From Oasisia sp. SBJ-2009 (Eukaryota > Annelida > Polychaeta > Sabellida > Siboglinidae), in NCBI GenBank assembly GCA_964017155.1, contig OZ024867.1, forward strand, positions 11,041,616 to 11,105,615: 64,000 nt of DNA, in the 5' to 3' direction. Shown here piece after piece: positions 44,641-57,780 of this stretch. The notes beneath the pieces were generated by a model. The model was not told the origin of the DNA. It ran no database searches and saw nothing but the letters and a program-made list of their open reading frames with translations. Position numbers and translations under genes: made by a program. Each line of letters opens with the position of its first letter. Position 1 is the first letter of the stretch.

Positions 44641-44830
44641 AGTTTTGTAATTACATATTATTACTGCAAGTGTATTGTGAGATTATTATAAATTGGACCT
44701 TAATACATGTGACGTTATCGGACTTGCATTCATGCGACTGTAATACCAACATTTAACCAGATTGTCACCTCGGCTGTAGTGCCGATTGTTATTGAAACGA
44801 TCAGGAAGTAACTCATGAATTATGTTACAG

Positions 44831-44971
44831 CGACACACAATGAGTTATGTACACAAACGTCGGACTGTCAAGTTGAAAACGGCGCATGCTGGCATTCAAA
44901 AGAGTGTGGATGGTCAAAATGTCTTTGCGAGAAAAATCACGTTAAGGTCTCCGAAACAGAATGCGCACCAG
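44831..44971 (+). CDS. EB-module exon A (141 nt, phase 1-1)
   Basis: Acceptor GTTACAG at 44830, donor GTATGT from 44972. The 47 codons carry seven Cys spaced C-x5-C-x6-C-x5-C-x4-C-x1-C-x11-C, with 'CTQTSDC' and 'CLCEKNHV'. The C-x5-C start and CxC core fit the EB module, a small secreted disulfide domain related to EGF repeats. One Cys more than the B and C modules; spacing is identical to A' at 55942. Confidence 0.75.
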
Positions 44972-45123
44972 GTATGTGAATTTCGAATTCATTAAAGGAG
45001 TTGTGGCTGGTTTGTGTTCTTTGTTGTTACAATAACAACACACTGGTCAGAATACATCGTGGTATAAAGACAAGCACATATTAATATTCAAAGCCACTAC
45101 TTTAACAGTTATGACGTCGGCAT

Positions 45124-45187
45124 AAGGTTCGAACTTGCGTCCTATATATAGGCTGCTAGACGCTCTGTTCGCTGAGCTAGTAATGCG
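45124..45187 (-). other. tRNA-like relic (SINE head)
   Basis: Minus strand contains TAGCTCAGCGAACAGAGCG (D-arm and A-box-like) followed 25 bases later by GTTCGAACC (B box). No full acceptor stem is evident, so this is a tRNA-derived SINE head or pseudogene. A diverged paralogous copy is at 56575-56632, hence it predates the cassette duplication. Confidence 0.5.
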
Positions 45188-45936
45188 TTAATGCTATAAT
45201 AGACTAAACTACTATTCTATTAACTGATTTAGTGCGCTCCGTCATATGAGTAATGTTAAAATAGACTAAAATACTATAATAATTAATATTGAACCAACAA
45301 CATATTGGTTTAAAAAGTAACCTAATTCGGAAAAGGGAAGACAGTATAACACAGCCTGGCATACACCCTGATTGCTTTGTTCAGCTAATAACCCTGACTT
45401 TACGAAGAATCGGTGTATTTAATAAATTCACCCTCTACTAACTTGGCAGTGTATACACACGATCCTAAGATGATCATGGTGTTCCTCGCCTTTCGTCTAC
45501 ATTTGGCAATGTAGTAAGGTGTGCAAAGTTGATAGTATTCAGAAGCATTGGACACCCATCCATATTAACGGTTTCAGCACAAAAATGTAGCACATTAAGG
45601 ATATACATTTCGTCTACACACTACCAAATTCACAAATACGTAGCTCTCATCTCTTAATATTGACCAAACTGAAAGCATGAAATGAAAGATGAAAGCATGT
45701 TGTAAGCATACCGACAACACGAAATAGGTGTCGAATTATGACAGTTTGGGATTGAAATTTTCTGACGGTATCTTGAAAACATAATTGTTGGCACATTTCA
45801 CAGATTAACGTATCTTGAACTAGCCATCCAATATCATGGACATTTCATCAACACAGCAACACACAGACACGCATGCACGCACGCATGCACGCACGCACGT
45901 ACGCACGCACACACACGTACATATATACCTTCATAC

Positions 45937-45979
45937 AAACCTTCATACTGTGCAAAGAATAACATAACAGTAACATGTG

Positions 45980-46063
<84 letters not shown>

Positions 46064-46095
46064 CATACATATATATTAATATATATATATATATA

Positions 46096-46159
<64 letters not shown>

Positions 46160-46207
46160 CGCACATGTTACTGTTATGTTATTCTTTGCACAGTTTGATG
46201 AAGGTTT
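45937..46207. repeat. Inverted repeat around a long (TA)n tract
   Basis: ACTGTGCAAAGAATAACATA...CATGTGCGT (45947-45982) is mirrored exactly at 46159-46194, with a further partial match of AACCTTCAT outside. The ~175-bp interior is TA with TTAA interruptions that are themselves palindromic. Confidence 0.85.
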
Positions 46208-46454
46208 GACAATTTTCAGAAATGAACTATATATACTGAAATCATCCTAGAAAAAGAAACATCTGTATATTTTTGTTATACCAGAGGTATACCTTTTTAA
46301 AATTGTATGTTCCACAAATCGGTTCATTACAATTGTATTATTTTGCATATGTTACTATGAACGTTTAATTTACCTTGTACAGTGTTTTTTAAATTATAAG
46401 AATAGTGACTTGATATTCGCCAATCTCCTCGTTGAAAATCTATTTTTTTTTCTC

Positions 46455-48405
46455 AATTAAATTCAATTCAATTCAATATGATTTATTCAAACAATATTCA
46501 ACAACAATTCAATTTAAGACTATACAAACATGCTATACAGGTAATGTTGTTTGTAGGGAATACACAAGAAGTTAAAAACTTGTAGTAGTATGTATCCCCG
46601 CACACAATATTTGTGGGAACAACTATAATATAAGAAATAATTATAATAATGTAAATATTGCACACATCCTAAATACATGACTAGGAAAGAAAACAAAACA
46701 ACATAAACATAATTAGTAATACAACCCCTAGTTCATTATTCACATTAATCTCACTTATTCAAAATAAATGGATGCATACAAGGAATTATACTTATAATTC
46801 AGATACGTTAGTAATCTGAACCAGTTGCAATGCAAGTTGCAATTATACATATTCATTCATGAGTATTGACTTGTACCTGTGTCTAAAATACATTATTGTT
46901 TTTATGTTAGTTAGATCAACATGCAAGGAATTTCAAAGACTTATGCCATACATAGGTAGAGACATGGCTGTAACATTCAAGGTGACACAGCGCCTAACTA
47001 ATTGATTTTTGCGACGTGTTATTACCGAGATATCTTTTTTTCACAAAATGCTGTTGTATGTTTCACCTAAGACGGGCGGGGTATACTTAGATAGATAGGT
47101 TGGACTCTCGATAAGCCAAACGGCTTCCTTGTCCACCTGCCATCTAGAGTTGATTCTCTAGGTGGCAATCTTGTTAAATCTTGTTAAATCTATGTAACAT
47201 GCAGTAGTATGCTTTATACATAAACATAGCTATATAACATTTGCTATATCATCTTTCCAATTCAATTTCTCATCAATTAATACTCCAAGAAATGTAGCCC
47301 TCTGTTAATGCTTATACCATTGATAGCTATTTCTAACTGTGCATTCAAATTACCAAATAACATGTAGCTTGTTTTCGAAACATTTAAAGAAACTTATTTA
47401 CAGCAAACCATATACACAATTTGTCAAGAACTGTCAATACTGTTGTAACAAGTTGGTTGATGTTTTTGTCTGCACAAAATAAATTAGTGTCGTCAGCAAA
47501 CAGTATATATTTCACAAGCCTTGATATGTTACATAAATCATTAATATACAGTATAAACAGTTTCGGCCCTAAAATTGAGTCCTGTGGGACACCACATGAT
47601 ATATTTAACAGGTTTGAGTGGAATTCATTGTAGCAAACAAATTGGGATCTGTTTGATAAGTAACTACTTATCCAATTGTGTGCGACACCTCTGATACCAT
47701 AGAAATACTTTTTTTCACAGAGCAACTAATGATCTACGGTGTCAAAGGCTTTTATCAAGTCAATGAATACACCAATAATTTTGTTATTTAGAGATGAAGT
47801 TATTTAATTTATTAACTCAGTTAAAGCATAGGGTGTAGACATATTTTCACGGAATCCATACATGAAATTGGTCTGTAGTTAGAACAACCTTCTTTGATTC
47901 CCGACTTGAACACTAGGATTATTTTTTATTTATCTGAGAATACCACAGTTTTGAAAGATGTGTTACAAATATGGGTGAGTGGCTTAATGGTTGTTGTGAT
48001 TATATGTTTGACAATATTCATACTCAACCCTTCCGCATCAGTTGAGCTTTTGTTTTTGCAGCTTTCCACCACCCTAATAACTTCAATTTCATCAACTGGT
48101 GATAACAACATACTGGTATCATTTCGATGTTTTAGATAATCGAATACAGATGCACCAGCAGGAGGGTTACTTTGTTTGGCTAGGTCTGGACCAACACTGG
48201 TAAAGAACCTATTAAACATGTTGGCACTATTTTCTTTACTTTCGATGACCTTGTCATCTTTATGGAATAGTTCAGGATATGCATGTTCCTTCTGCATTTT
48301 ACCCATTATTAATCGGAGTATTTTTCATGTTCCAGCAATATTGTTTTTTCCTTTAGCAGCAAACTACAGTAGTATTGTTTTGGCTCGACAAAAACCAAGG
48401 GATTA
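46455..48405 (-). mobile_element. 5'-truncated LINE with pentamer tail
   Basis: Minus-strand traces from 48405 down: 'KNNIAGT.KILRLIMGKM', 'SANMFNRFFTSVGPDLAK' and 'VESCKNKSSTDAEGLSMNIV', then RT blocks 'WISSYLSNRSQFVCYNEF', 'ISCGVPQDSILGPKLFILYI' and 'YILFADDTNLFCAD' (catalytic FADD). Stops appear after 'VNKF'. The 3' end near 46455 carries repeats of ATTGA on the element strand. A jockey/CR1-type element, absent from cassette 2, so it inserted after the duplication. Confidence 0.8.
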
Positions 48406-48764
48406 AAGTAAGCTCATCATCACAAACAGTCGTCGGTGAATGGGTGCACTGTTAAGAAGCTAACGAAAATAGGCTGCATTAAAACAGGTTATAGGTCCTG
48501 CCTGACACACTACTTCTTTAAATATATCGATGGTAGGAAGCGAATTCCACCCATTTATTCTGGGAACCGAGGAAACTGTGGAGTGCTTCCCCTGGATAAA
48601 TTAATGGGCAAGGTGATAGGGTGGACCGAGCTTGTTACAGGTTGTGTTTCTTTACGACGATTAAACATTGCTATAAGGCGTTGTTTGCCATTTTCGCAAG
48701 TCTATTACTACATTGAATATATTGTTCATGGCTGCAAGAAAGGTTTAGTGTAGAATACCTTAAC

Positions 48765-48914
48765 TTACTTTGGAGCTTAATTGTCGAAGACGAGTACGAC
48801 GTTTCGACCCGTCATCTACGGGCCTTGTTCATGTACTGGTGTCACGTGTGTTGCCTCAGATTTCGGCGGGATAATTTGGTTGTACTCATCTTCGACAATC
48901 AAGCTCCAAAGTAA
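48765..48914. repeat. 150-bp inverted-repeat element with hammerhead-like core
   Basis: TTACTTTGGAGCTTAATTGT at 48765 is mirrored by ACAATCAAGCTCCAAAGTAA ending at 48914 (about 45-bp arms, few mismatches). On the minus strand the interior reads GGCCCGTAGATGACGGGTCG followed by AAACGTC: a 5-bp stem CCCGT/ACGGG next to CGAAAC, as in stem II and the GAAA box of hammerhead ribozymes found in Penelope-type repeats. The CTGATGA box is degenerate (CATGAAC). Not absent by design from cassette 2 but no copy was seen there. Confidence 0.5.
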
Positions 48915-49319
48915 TTTAAATTATACTATTATAAGTGTATTACTTTTAGCTAAACATGTTCTGTGAGTTTAAGGACTTAAGGGAATATGTTCATTATTGC
49001 GAAAAACCATCAAATTTGTGCAATGTCACGAAATCATACGCAAGTTTCTTACTTACCTAGAGTTACCTATTTGGTACAAGTTTGTGTTTTGGTATTAAAC
49101 ATATGCCATCGTTGACAACCATCGGTTGATGATTAGCACATTAATGTATGTCATCAGTTACTAGATATTTGCTGTACGTATTACTGTAGATTGAATCAAA
49201 CATTAACAGAGAACAACACCAATAAACAAATGTTATATTAATATATAATCATATATATATATATACATGTGTGTGTATGTATGTATAATATATATATATA
49301 TATATATATTGCATTGCAG

Positions 49320-49451
49320 CAGATAAATACGGCGAAACCAAATGCGTATCAGATATGGATTGCATATCGGTGGAAGCCGGTTGTATGGGTGGGGTTTGCA
49401 AGTGCAAGAGTGGCGACGAGTACACGTCAGAAGACAAGACCGCGTGCTACC
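49320..49451 (+). CDS. EB-module exon B (132 nt, phase 1-1)
   Basis: Acceptor GCATTGCAG at 49319, donor GTAAGA from 49452. Six Cys spaced C-x5-C-x6-C-x4-C-x1-C-x13-C ('KCVSDMDC', 'GVCKCKSGDEYTSEDKTAC'), a canonical EB module with the Gly-Asp-Glu-Tyr turn after CxC. Split codons are Ala with exon A and Arg with exon C. Confidence 0.8.
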
Positions 49452-51303
49452 GTAAGAATGAAATCAAAAACATGATCACTATTTCATGTTCGCATGCACT
49501 TATGTACATACACCGTGTTTTATATGCACAACATTATGGCCGTAGTCTGGTTAAGCTGACTTAAAGGCTCTGAAGGCGCAACGCGATGCTGCGGGGTCTG
49601 AAAGCATGCCCCTTGGGACTGTTAGAAATAATTCCGAGACGGTGCCTTACCAAGTGTGTTTATCCTATTCCCTGGTATGTAGTGGTGAAATCAAATACAA
49701 CTTAGCATATCGAATTATGTGTACATAAAATAGTCAGTAGGAACACATGAAATAGCTATGAAGTGAGAATGTTGGCATATTTTGGGCGAGATGGTTTAGA
49801 AAAACGTTAATGAGGTTCACCTCGCTCTCCATATAGAATTATTAACACTGTATAATTATTTCACGCAACTATAGGCATTTATTTCAATATAAATATGTTT
49901 AATAGTAATCATTAATATCCTTGTCATATTCGGATAAAATAGGAGGAAATTAACATCACACTCCTGATAAGCAAGGTAATTTGTGACACGAAATGGATTC
50001 TTCTTTCTTGATTATTGTTGTATTATGTGCACATACAATAACCAAAAAACTAAGGAGGAGCCCAAACTACACCACACAACGTTTTATTTCTCAAAAATCA
50101 CCTTTTTATTACAAATTGGGGCAGAAAAGAATCTTTATCGCATGCCAAAGCAACCCTTGAATTGTACCAGTATAACAGCAATGTACCACATGGTAACTAT
50201 GATTTAACGAACGGATGGCTCTATGCACCATTCTGGTGTATATAAATAGTTCCGAATGCCTGTTTGTTGGGACGCAGAAACTCACTGTGACAATGTACTA
50301 CTTTGTTGGCTACACTTGGGAAATATAAGTCGTAACTAACTGCCATGGAAGTTAAGACCTTTCAACGCACTGTTCCAACGTGAAACATTAACAAGTGCGC
50401 CGATGGGACATGGCTACGACCAGGCTGACGTTTGGGGCTAGGCGAAGACTAAGTCTGTGTGGATTTGAAAAAGATCAAAGTCGTGTTTGGGGAGGAACAT
50501 GCGTTTTTGCTTCATTTACAAAGCCAATCGATATGATGTGATTTACCTAACAAAATGGTCAGTTTCCAGATGCAGACATACAAACACTGTCTATTAATAT
50601 GGGATTGTTTTACTTTCGATATGATACCTCCCGAAAAGATCTTCATTGAAAATCTGACATCAACAATTCATCGTATATATAAAACCCGTTCTCATCGAAA
50701 GCACACATGATCCAGCATATCGTATTGTTCTAATCCTTGGCATTCTAAAATGATCGCTGTGCTGAATGATGTTATTGTCAAAAACCGCTTTTAGTGGGTT
50801 TGTAAATTCTGCGGACTGATGTCAAACGATCCTAATTGCTCTAAACAGTATAAACGCGTGTGGGCATTTTTACAGTGATATTCGCATTTTCATTCCAGCT
50901 TAACCCATATGTCTCCACTCGCTCATACTTCTATAACAACAAAGGCAGGCACAGTTATGTGTCTAATAAAATCAATACGATGAATTGTTCGGTTTCTCTT
51001 CAATTGTCAGATTGTCGTAGCTCGCGTGATGATTGTATAACTACCAAATATCGTGATGTCACTGTAGTGTACAAAAATTAGTGCAATACACGTTAAAACG
51101 GTTCCCCTTCAAACACTAGCCTCAGTTAAAGGGACCCTATATTGGAATTGGCCACGGGGCGCTTTGATTTGAGCAAGATTACAATCGCGGTCGCTAGATG
51201 ACGCCCCGGCGCCAGTTGCTTCCCTGAAGTAAACAACATATATATATGTGTGTGCGTGCGTGCGTGCGTGTGTGTGTACAAAAGACATACTCATGTTTTC
51301 CAG

Positions 51304-51453
51304 GCCACCAAAACGAGTCGTGCTCCAAGGACGAACAATGCCAAGAGCCCATGAAGTGCATAAACGAAACATGCAACTGTCCTGCCGACACTCATTATGT
51401 TGATGAAAATGTTCTCGAGATGGTGAATAGTATTAGATGCATACCTAACAATG
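51304..51453 (+). CDS. EB-module exon C (150 nt, phase 1-1)
   Basis: Acceptor TTTTCCAG at 51303, donor GTAAGT from 51454. Six Cys spaced C-x5-C-x5-C-x4-C-x1-C-x19-C ('SCSKDEQCQEPMKCINETCN'). The last loop is long and charged. Contains N-E-T, a possible N-glycosylation site. Very similar to C' (60198), which has identical spacing. Confidence 0.8.
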
Positions 51454-51792
51454 GTAAGTTTTCCTTTATCAATCCAGATACGGAATAATCGTGTGTGATA
51501 TAATGATAGCACGAATCCTTTATCGGGACAACTACTTCAAATTTAGTACGTTTCATGTGTGTATGTATATGTATACGTACGTAAGTATGCACGTGTATAT
51601 GTATGTAAGTATATGCGTATGCATGTATGTATGTACGCACGTATGCATGTGTTTTTTACACTAATTTCTGTTTACATGTATTATTAGCTACTAACGTAGT
51701 TGGAACAAAAATATCTGTATTTGTTAAATGCACGATACTGATATTTACTGTAGTATTATTTGTCTGAATAATTTTACCGAATTGCTTTTTAG

Positions 51793-51894
51793 TGACCGAT
51801 CTCCAGGCCAAGGAACCGTGCACCGAAGGCTTTTGTGGCACCAAATTGTTATGTGACATTTGTGAGGGTACCTACAACCCAATATGCATTTCAG
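51793..51894 (+). CDS. Five-cysteine exon D (102 nt, phase 1-1)
   Basis: Acceptor TTTTTAG at 51792, donor GTATCA from 51895. 34 codons with Cys spacing C-x4-C-x5-C-x2-C-x7-C ('CGTKLLCDICEGTYNPIC'). No known domain recognised; not an EB module because CxC is replaced by CxxC. The odd number of Cys could leave one free for an intermolecular bond. A paralogue lies at 60909. Confidence 0.7.
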
Positions 51895-52731
51895 GTATCA
51901 TTATGTACTTTACCCTTTTGAATTTGTTGTCCATTCAACGTTCCTAAAAATGGCGGATATGAATATCGAAGAAGGTCAAACGTAACATATTTTAAATTGA
52001 TACTTCGTATAACTTATATTAGACACAACTGTAGTATATTGGACAAAAACATGTTAAAGGAATGAGGTGATTAACTTTTGGCTGCCACTATTTTGTAAAA
52101 TGGATGCTGCGAAGATCAACTGAGGGCAACCCTCAAACTGGGGCTAACATAATAATGGCTATCAATATATGTAAATTTGTAAAGTAATATTAGCGCACTG
52201 GGTGGTACAGTTAATCACATATGGGGATGAGCGGTCACCATCTTTAACACTGACAGCTTTGATTGCTGGAGAAGATCAAAAGTGTCAGTTTCGATATCGG
52301 TTTCAACAAAAACCTATGTTTTGATACCAAATTGAGTGCGTTTAAGATGTAGGTAAAATAGATTTTCGGCGGCCATCATGAAAAATGGCGAAATCTAACA
52401 TGGCACTATATGAGATGGTATATCGTGAATTTTATATCCTGTACGTGTGTGCCACTTGTCATACTTTTATCACACAACACAAACACCGTTCAAACACATA
52501 TCGGCTGGGCTAGAATGAATTTCCATGTTCGTTAATACGCCATGGCGCTATGTTGGATTAAAAGTATTGTCGCCTAGATACATAGATCTTATCACATAAA
52601 TATCTTCGTTTGCTATTGTTAAACAACTTAACTTCTTATATTATATATTATCCGCCTTGATCTCGTGCCACTACCATGATCGCATGACGCGCTTTGTTCA
52701 ATAATGCGACAGTCAAACTTTCTTTTTTCAG
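51895..52731 (+). other. Intron D to linker
   Basis: No gene. Several scattered AAAATGGCGG or GGCGGCCATC motifs (near 51949, 52369 and 52382) echo the YY1-like repeats at 30.7-31.0 kb. Confidence 0.4.
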
Positions 52732-52761
52732 AGCTTATCAGAGTAGAAACACATGGCAAGG
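52732..52761 (+). CDS. Short linker exon (30 nt, phase 1-1)
   Basis: Acceptor TTTTTTCAG at 52731, donor GTAAGT from 52762. Encodes (E)LIRVETHGK with the split Glu codon from exon D. A 10-codon micro-exon, weaker than the others because of its size, but phase and splice sites fit. Confidence 0.5.
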
Positions 52762-53040
52762 GTAAGTTCAATATTTATCTACACATAATACCAACGAAAC
52801 ACGGTATATATGGTATTGATCCATCAGATTAATAAATTTACCATTTTATCGGTGGCAGAACAACATTTCTGTTAATTTTGGTATTGACTGTCTTCTGTAT
52901 GTATCAACCAAATTAAGTTGTCCAATGTCTTGTACTACAATAATGATATTTACCCACTTTGTTAATCACTGTATTACTGTCGACCATTCAGAACTGTTCT
53001 CTCGCAGGAACAGCTACTACCAATAATATTGTGTGTGTGG

Positions 53041-53117
53041 GTGTGGGTGATATATATATATATATATATACATACATGTATATATATATATCTATATATA
53101 TATATATATATATATAT
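53041..53117. repeat. (TA)n microsatellite
   Basis: TA dinucleotides with CATACATG and ATCTAT interruptions. Confidence 0.85.
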
Positions 53118-53454
53118 GCTGACCAATCAAGTCAAGAGGCAATTGTATAATAGGCAGTCGGCAACTGTCTGCGAGGTGTCCACACATCTCTGCAGATCAT
53201 GAAATAAATTCCTCCTACGTTACTTATTCTCGCAGCCATTCTTAACCAGAGCATTGTTTAACTAAGCATATACAAGAAATGTGTCCTTAAGTCAGGTGTT
53301 AACAAGAAAGACATTACAACACATTTGAATTAAAATCGATTTGGGGTTAAAGGAGGTAAACAGGGGTCGGTTATCTGAGCATATGCTAAATGGCATTTGT
53401 TGTGGTATTATCTTTTTATGAAAAGGTTTACGCAGTGAAATTGAACTTTTATAT

Positions 53455-54226
<772 letters not shown>

Positions 54227-54317
<91 letters not shown>

Positions 54318-54330
54318 ATGTGTGTGTGTC
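54227..54330. repeat. (TA)n(GT)n microsatellite
   Basis: TA run of about 68 bp followed by GT run of about 35 bp. Confidence 0.95.
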
Positions 54331-54927
54331 ATTCAATTTACAGAGCATTCGCATTCGAATGTGATTTATAAACTTTCGTATTTATACCACGGAATGTTTC
54401 ATCGAATGCATATCAAATACTGAGAAATGGCAAACATAATATCTACTCCCCGCCACTCCCTGAACAAATTGGTTCAAAAGTTCAATATTTAATCAACTAT
54501 ATCATCAATAAAACATTACTTAGAGGAGTTTCACATTTTCATTTGACGTGTTCCCGTATGACGAAACAGTAACAAATGGAGTCGGGTCATTGAACTTGTG
54601 ATATTTTTCAGCGTCAGCATTACACTCACATATGTATTCATTACATATGTGACTATACAAAAACTCTTCATTATGAAAGGTGTATCTGTATAATAGTCAC
54701 CTGCATAATACTTATGTTGCTGTTCGCACTTAATATCGTCGTCATCATCAGCAATATGATCTCCTTGGCTTATCATAATCTTCAATTAGAATGTTGTCAG
54801 CATCATCGTCTCGATCTTACCTTTCGTAGGAACTGTCTTGGTTTTCATAGTACTCTTCATAATAATTTTTGCCCTCATCACCACCATAACCAACATTAAT
54901 AGTACTGTTTTAACATGATGTTTTATA

Positions 54928-55000
54928 TGTAAATGCGCCATGAGCGCCACTACGTGGCGGATAACGGCACTATACAAATTGCCTTTATTATTATTATTAT
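54928..55000 (+). repeat. SINE/LINE tail relic
   Basis: GAGCGCCACTACGTGGCGGA with a small hairpin, then GGCACTATACAAATTGCC and TTATTATTATTATTAT, typical of 3' tails of metazoan SINEs. Confidence 0.35.
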
Positions 55001-55416
55001 ATGCCTATAGAAAAACTCTTTATTATGAAATGTATCCCTACGGTCATTTGCATAATACTTACTCTTCGCACTTAGTATCGTCATCTTCAGTAATTTCATG
55101 TCTTCTTATACCTTGTGAATATCATAATTTTCATTTATAATGTCGTCAGCATCATCGTATCGATCGTACCACAGTCTTGGTTGTCATTGTACTCCTCATA
55201 ATAATACTAATCATTGCCCTCCTAGTAATCAACACTACCATCATCAACATTACCGTTTTACTCATCATCGGGTTGATGACGTGATGTGAAGCTTAGTTTT
55301 GTTATTACATATTATAACTTCAAGTGTATTGTGATATTATTATAAATGTTGACGCTGTGGGGGGTTGCATTCATCCGACTGTAACGCCAACATTTAATCA
55401 GATTGTCACTAGTACA

Positions 55417-55893
55417 GGACCCAGTTTCATGGAGCGTACTTACAACGTCGTAGCGCAAGTTGCGTTTCATGAGTCTGCCCCATAGTTGCTCTTAGCTGTA
55501 CCATGTATTTAGTAGGCGTAACTTTACGCTAGTTGAAATAGTTACTGTATGCTCCCGAAGTTGATATATGTACGGTATGCTCCCGACACGCCCATTCTCA
55601 AAAAATATTTTAAATGTTTACACTGGATATCCTTTCCATTCATCATAGCTTCCCATTTGCTATGCGAACGACAAAAGCGGCAGCTAGAAAGGAAAAGGTT
55701 GTTCAGACACAGCACAAATACAGGGATTCCCCACCGCGACCTAACTAGGTCAATTTTAAGTCGAATTAGTGGCGCGAACGCTAAATTGGTCTCATGAAAT
55801 CGGCCGTAAGCTGCATTGACTATTCGCTGTTAGCTGCGACCAGTATACCGCATAATTGCGCGTACAGTTATATGGCGTTGTGAAACTGGGCCC
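55417..55893. mobile_element. MITE with GGRCCCAGTTTCAY ends
   Basis: Left end GGACCCAGTTTCAT and right end (complement) GGGCCCAGTTTCAC form a ~14-bp TIR around ~477 bp without a real ORF. Comparison with the same intron of cassette 1 (44770-44800) shows no such sequence, so it is an insertion, though a few flanking bases were lost and the target duplication is unclear. Confidence 0.6.
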
Positions 55894-55941
55894 AGGTTGT
55901 TATTGATAAGATGACGAAATAACTCTTGAATTATATTACAG

Positions 55942-56082
55942 GAGGACCACTTGAAATTTGTACACAAACCTCGGAGTGCATCTATGAAAACGCTATGTGC
56001 TGGAATATCAAAGAGTGTCGAAAGGGAAAATGTTTATGCATGGAAAATTACTATCTTACCTCCAATCACAGCTGCAAACCAT
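55942..56082 (+). CDS. EB-module exon A' (141 nt, phase 1-1)
   Basis: Acceptor TATTACAG at 55941, donor GTAAGT from 56083. Seven Cys with spacing identical to exon A ('CTQTSECIYENAMC', 'CRKGKCLC'). 'YYLTSNHSC' matches the aromatic turn of EB modules. Split codons are Gly with L' and Phe with B'. Confidence 0.75.
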
Positions 56083-56574
56083 GTAAGTCAAATCTTCGAA
56101 TTCATTACCGTAGCTGGGGCGGGTTTTTGTTCTGTTCTGTGACAATAACGATAACAATATAGCCAGATTATATCGTGATATAACGACAAACACAAATGCA
56201 TGCTTCAAGAACCAATTTGTGCCGTGAATGGACTTCCCTATTTAGTCATGTTTGTATGTTCTACTTATAATAATCTATTTTGCGAAATATTTTTTATGTT
56301 TTAATTTATCTAAATGTATACAATCATATTAGAGAAGATTTACAGTTTTTCTATCCGACATTTTTATCGCTTAAATTGTCCTAGACATTCTAATTAGTAA
56401 CACTTTCATATATTGTTATGCTTTCATAAATAGTTATACTAATATAGATTAATGAATTTGTGATCAACTATAATTATGAATATGTTCTTATTGTACTATT
56501 CAGCCGCTTTGGCTGCTAGTGAAGTGAATAAACTTTATTATTTATTATATTCATAGCCGGTTATTTCACAGTTC

Positions 56575-56632
56575 AGACCTTTGTTCCCGATATAGAGTGT
56601 TCGACGCTCTGTTCACTGAGCTAGTGAGCTCC
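56575..56632 (-). other. Diverged tRNA-like relic, paralogue of 45124
   Basis: Minus strand has TAGCTCAGTGAACAGAGCG; the B-box half has decayed (CAGTTCAGACC region on plus). Same intron position as in cassette 1. Confidence 0.4.
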
Positions 56633-56880
56633 TTCATGTGGGTAATGCTATAATAGAGTAAATTACTATAATAATTATAATTGAACTAACACATATTCGG
56701 TTAACAAGTAATCTAATTAAAGGGTAGTATAACACAGCCTGACATACATAATGATTGCTGTGTAAAGATGATAGCACTGACTTTAGGAAGAGTCGTTGTG
56801 TTTAATAAATTCACCCTCTGCTAAAGTGGCAGTAAACACACGATCCTAAGATGATCGTCGTCTTCCAAGCCTTTAACTTA

Positions 56881-57374
56881 GGCCGACTTCGATTGAGCTA
56901 CGCGAGTAGCTCGCGTAACCCGAGGGCTACCCGAGTCCCAATCGAACAGCCGATATCACTCGAGCACGTGACAATTTTTGACCTAGATTAGCTACTCGAG
57001 GCGATCGCGAGTTTTACAGGATTCAGTCGAGTAACTGACGTCATTAGCCATGACAACCAACATGGAACGTAGGCCCCTACAGCAAAAGAAAATAATTAAA
57101 CATTACATGACACAATCATTTAAATATGGATTAAATTAAGCACATTCTATGAATTATAATTTAAGACCAAAAAGATGAACGTCACAATTTGCACACTAAA
57201 CAACAGATTACTTAATTTTATTTATTTACATAAGGGGTTTATGTCCGTGATCACGATCATCGGTGTTCAGTTGGATTACGCGCGTAGTACTGCACGCGCA
57301 GTGTAAATTGTCATAAACCGGATACCACGTTGGGTGTTACGCGAGTAACTCGAGTAGCTCAATCGAAGTCGGCC
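56881..57374. mobile_element. 494-bp PIF/Harbinger-like MITE
   Basis: Both ends read GGCCGACTTCGATTGAGCTA inward; imperfect TIR homology extends to about 45 bp. The flank is TTA on both sides (56878-56880, 57375-57377). The paralogous intron at 45500 has the empty site CTACATTTGGCAATG, confirming exact borders and a 3-bp TTA duplication, as in PIF/Harbinger elements. No transposase; non-autonomous. Confidence 0.8.
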
Positions 57375-57719
57375 TTATATTTGGCAATGTAGTAAGGTGT
57401 ACATAGATGATGGTATTCAGTAGCATTGAACACCTATCCATGTCAACGGTTTCAGCACAAACATGTAACACATTACGCATACACACTTCTTATACACGCT
57501 ATCAACATTCAGAAAAGCGTGGCCCAAAATTCCCAATGTGTTCCTAAACTGGTTTGATGAAAGCCTGTAGTAAGAATATAGATCATCCGAAATAGGTGTC
57601 GACTTATGACCGTTTGAAGTTTGGTGATTAACGTTTTCTGAGGGCATTTTGAAACGTAATTGTTGGTACACTTCACAGATTAAAGGGAATAAAAACAACA
57701 TTTGAGTGTGTTTAAAATA

Positions 57720-57720
<1 letters not shown>

Positions 57721-57778
<58 letters not shown>
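57721..57778. repeat. (TA)n microsatellite
   Basis: About 58 bp of TA. Confidence 0.95.

Positions 57779-57780
<2 letters not shown>

Larger units (their letters stand above)
44006..52761 (+). repeat. Cassette 1 of a large direct duplication (exons A-D plus linker)
   Basis: Starts CATCGCATTCGCCCTCGAAT, paralogous to GAGCATTCGCATTCGAATGT at 54342. Shared blocks run through exons A, B, C and D and their introns; for example GGCATGCCCCTTGGAACTGT-like sequence after exon B at 49602 and 58949. Post-duplication insertions differ: a LINE and a foldback repeat here, two MITEs in cassette 2. Confidence 0.8.
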
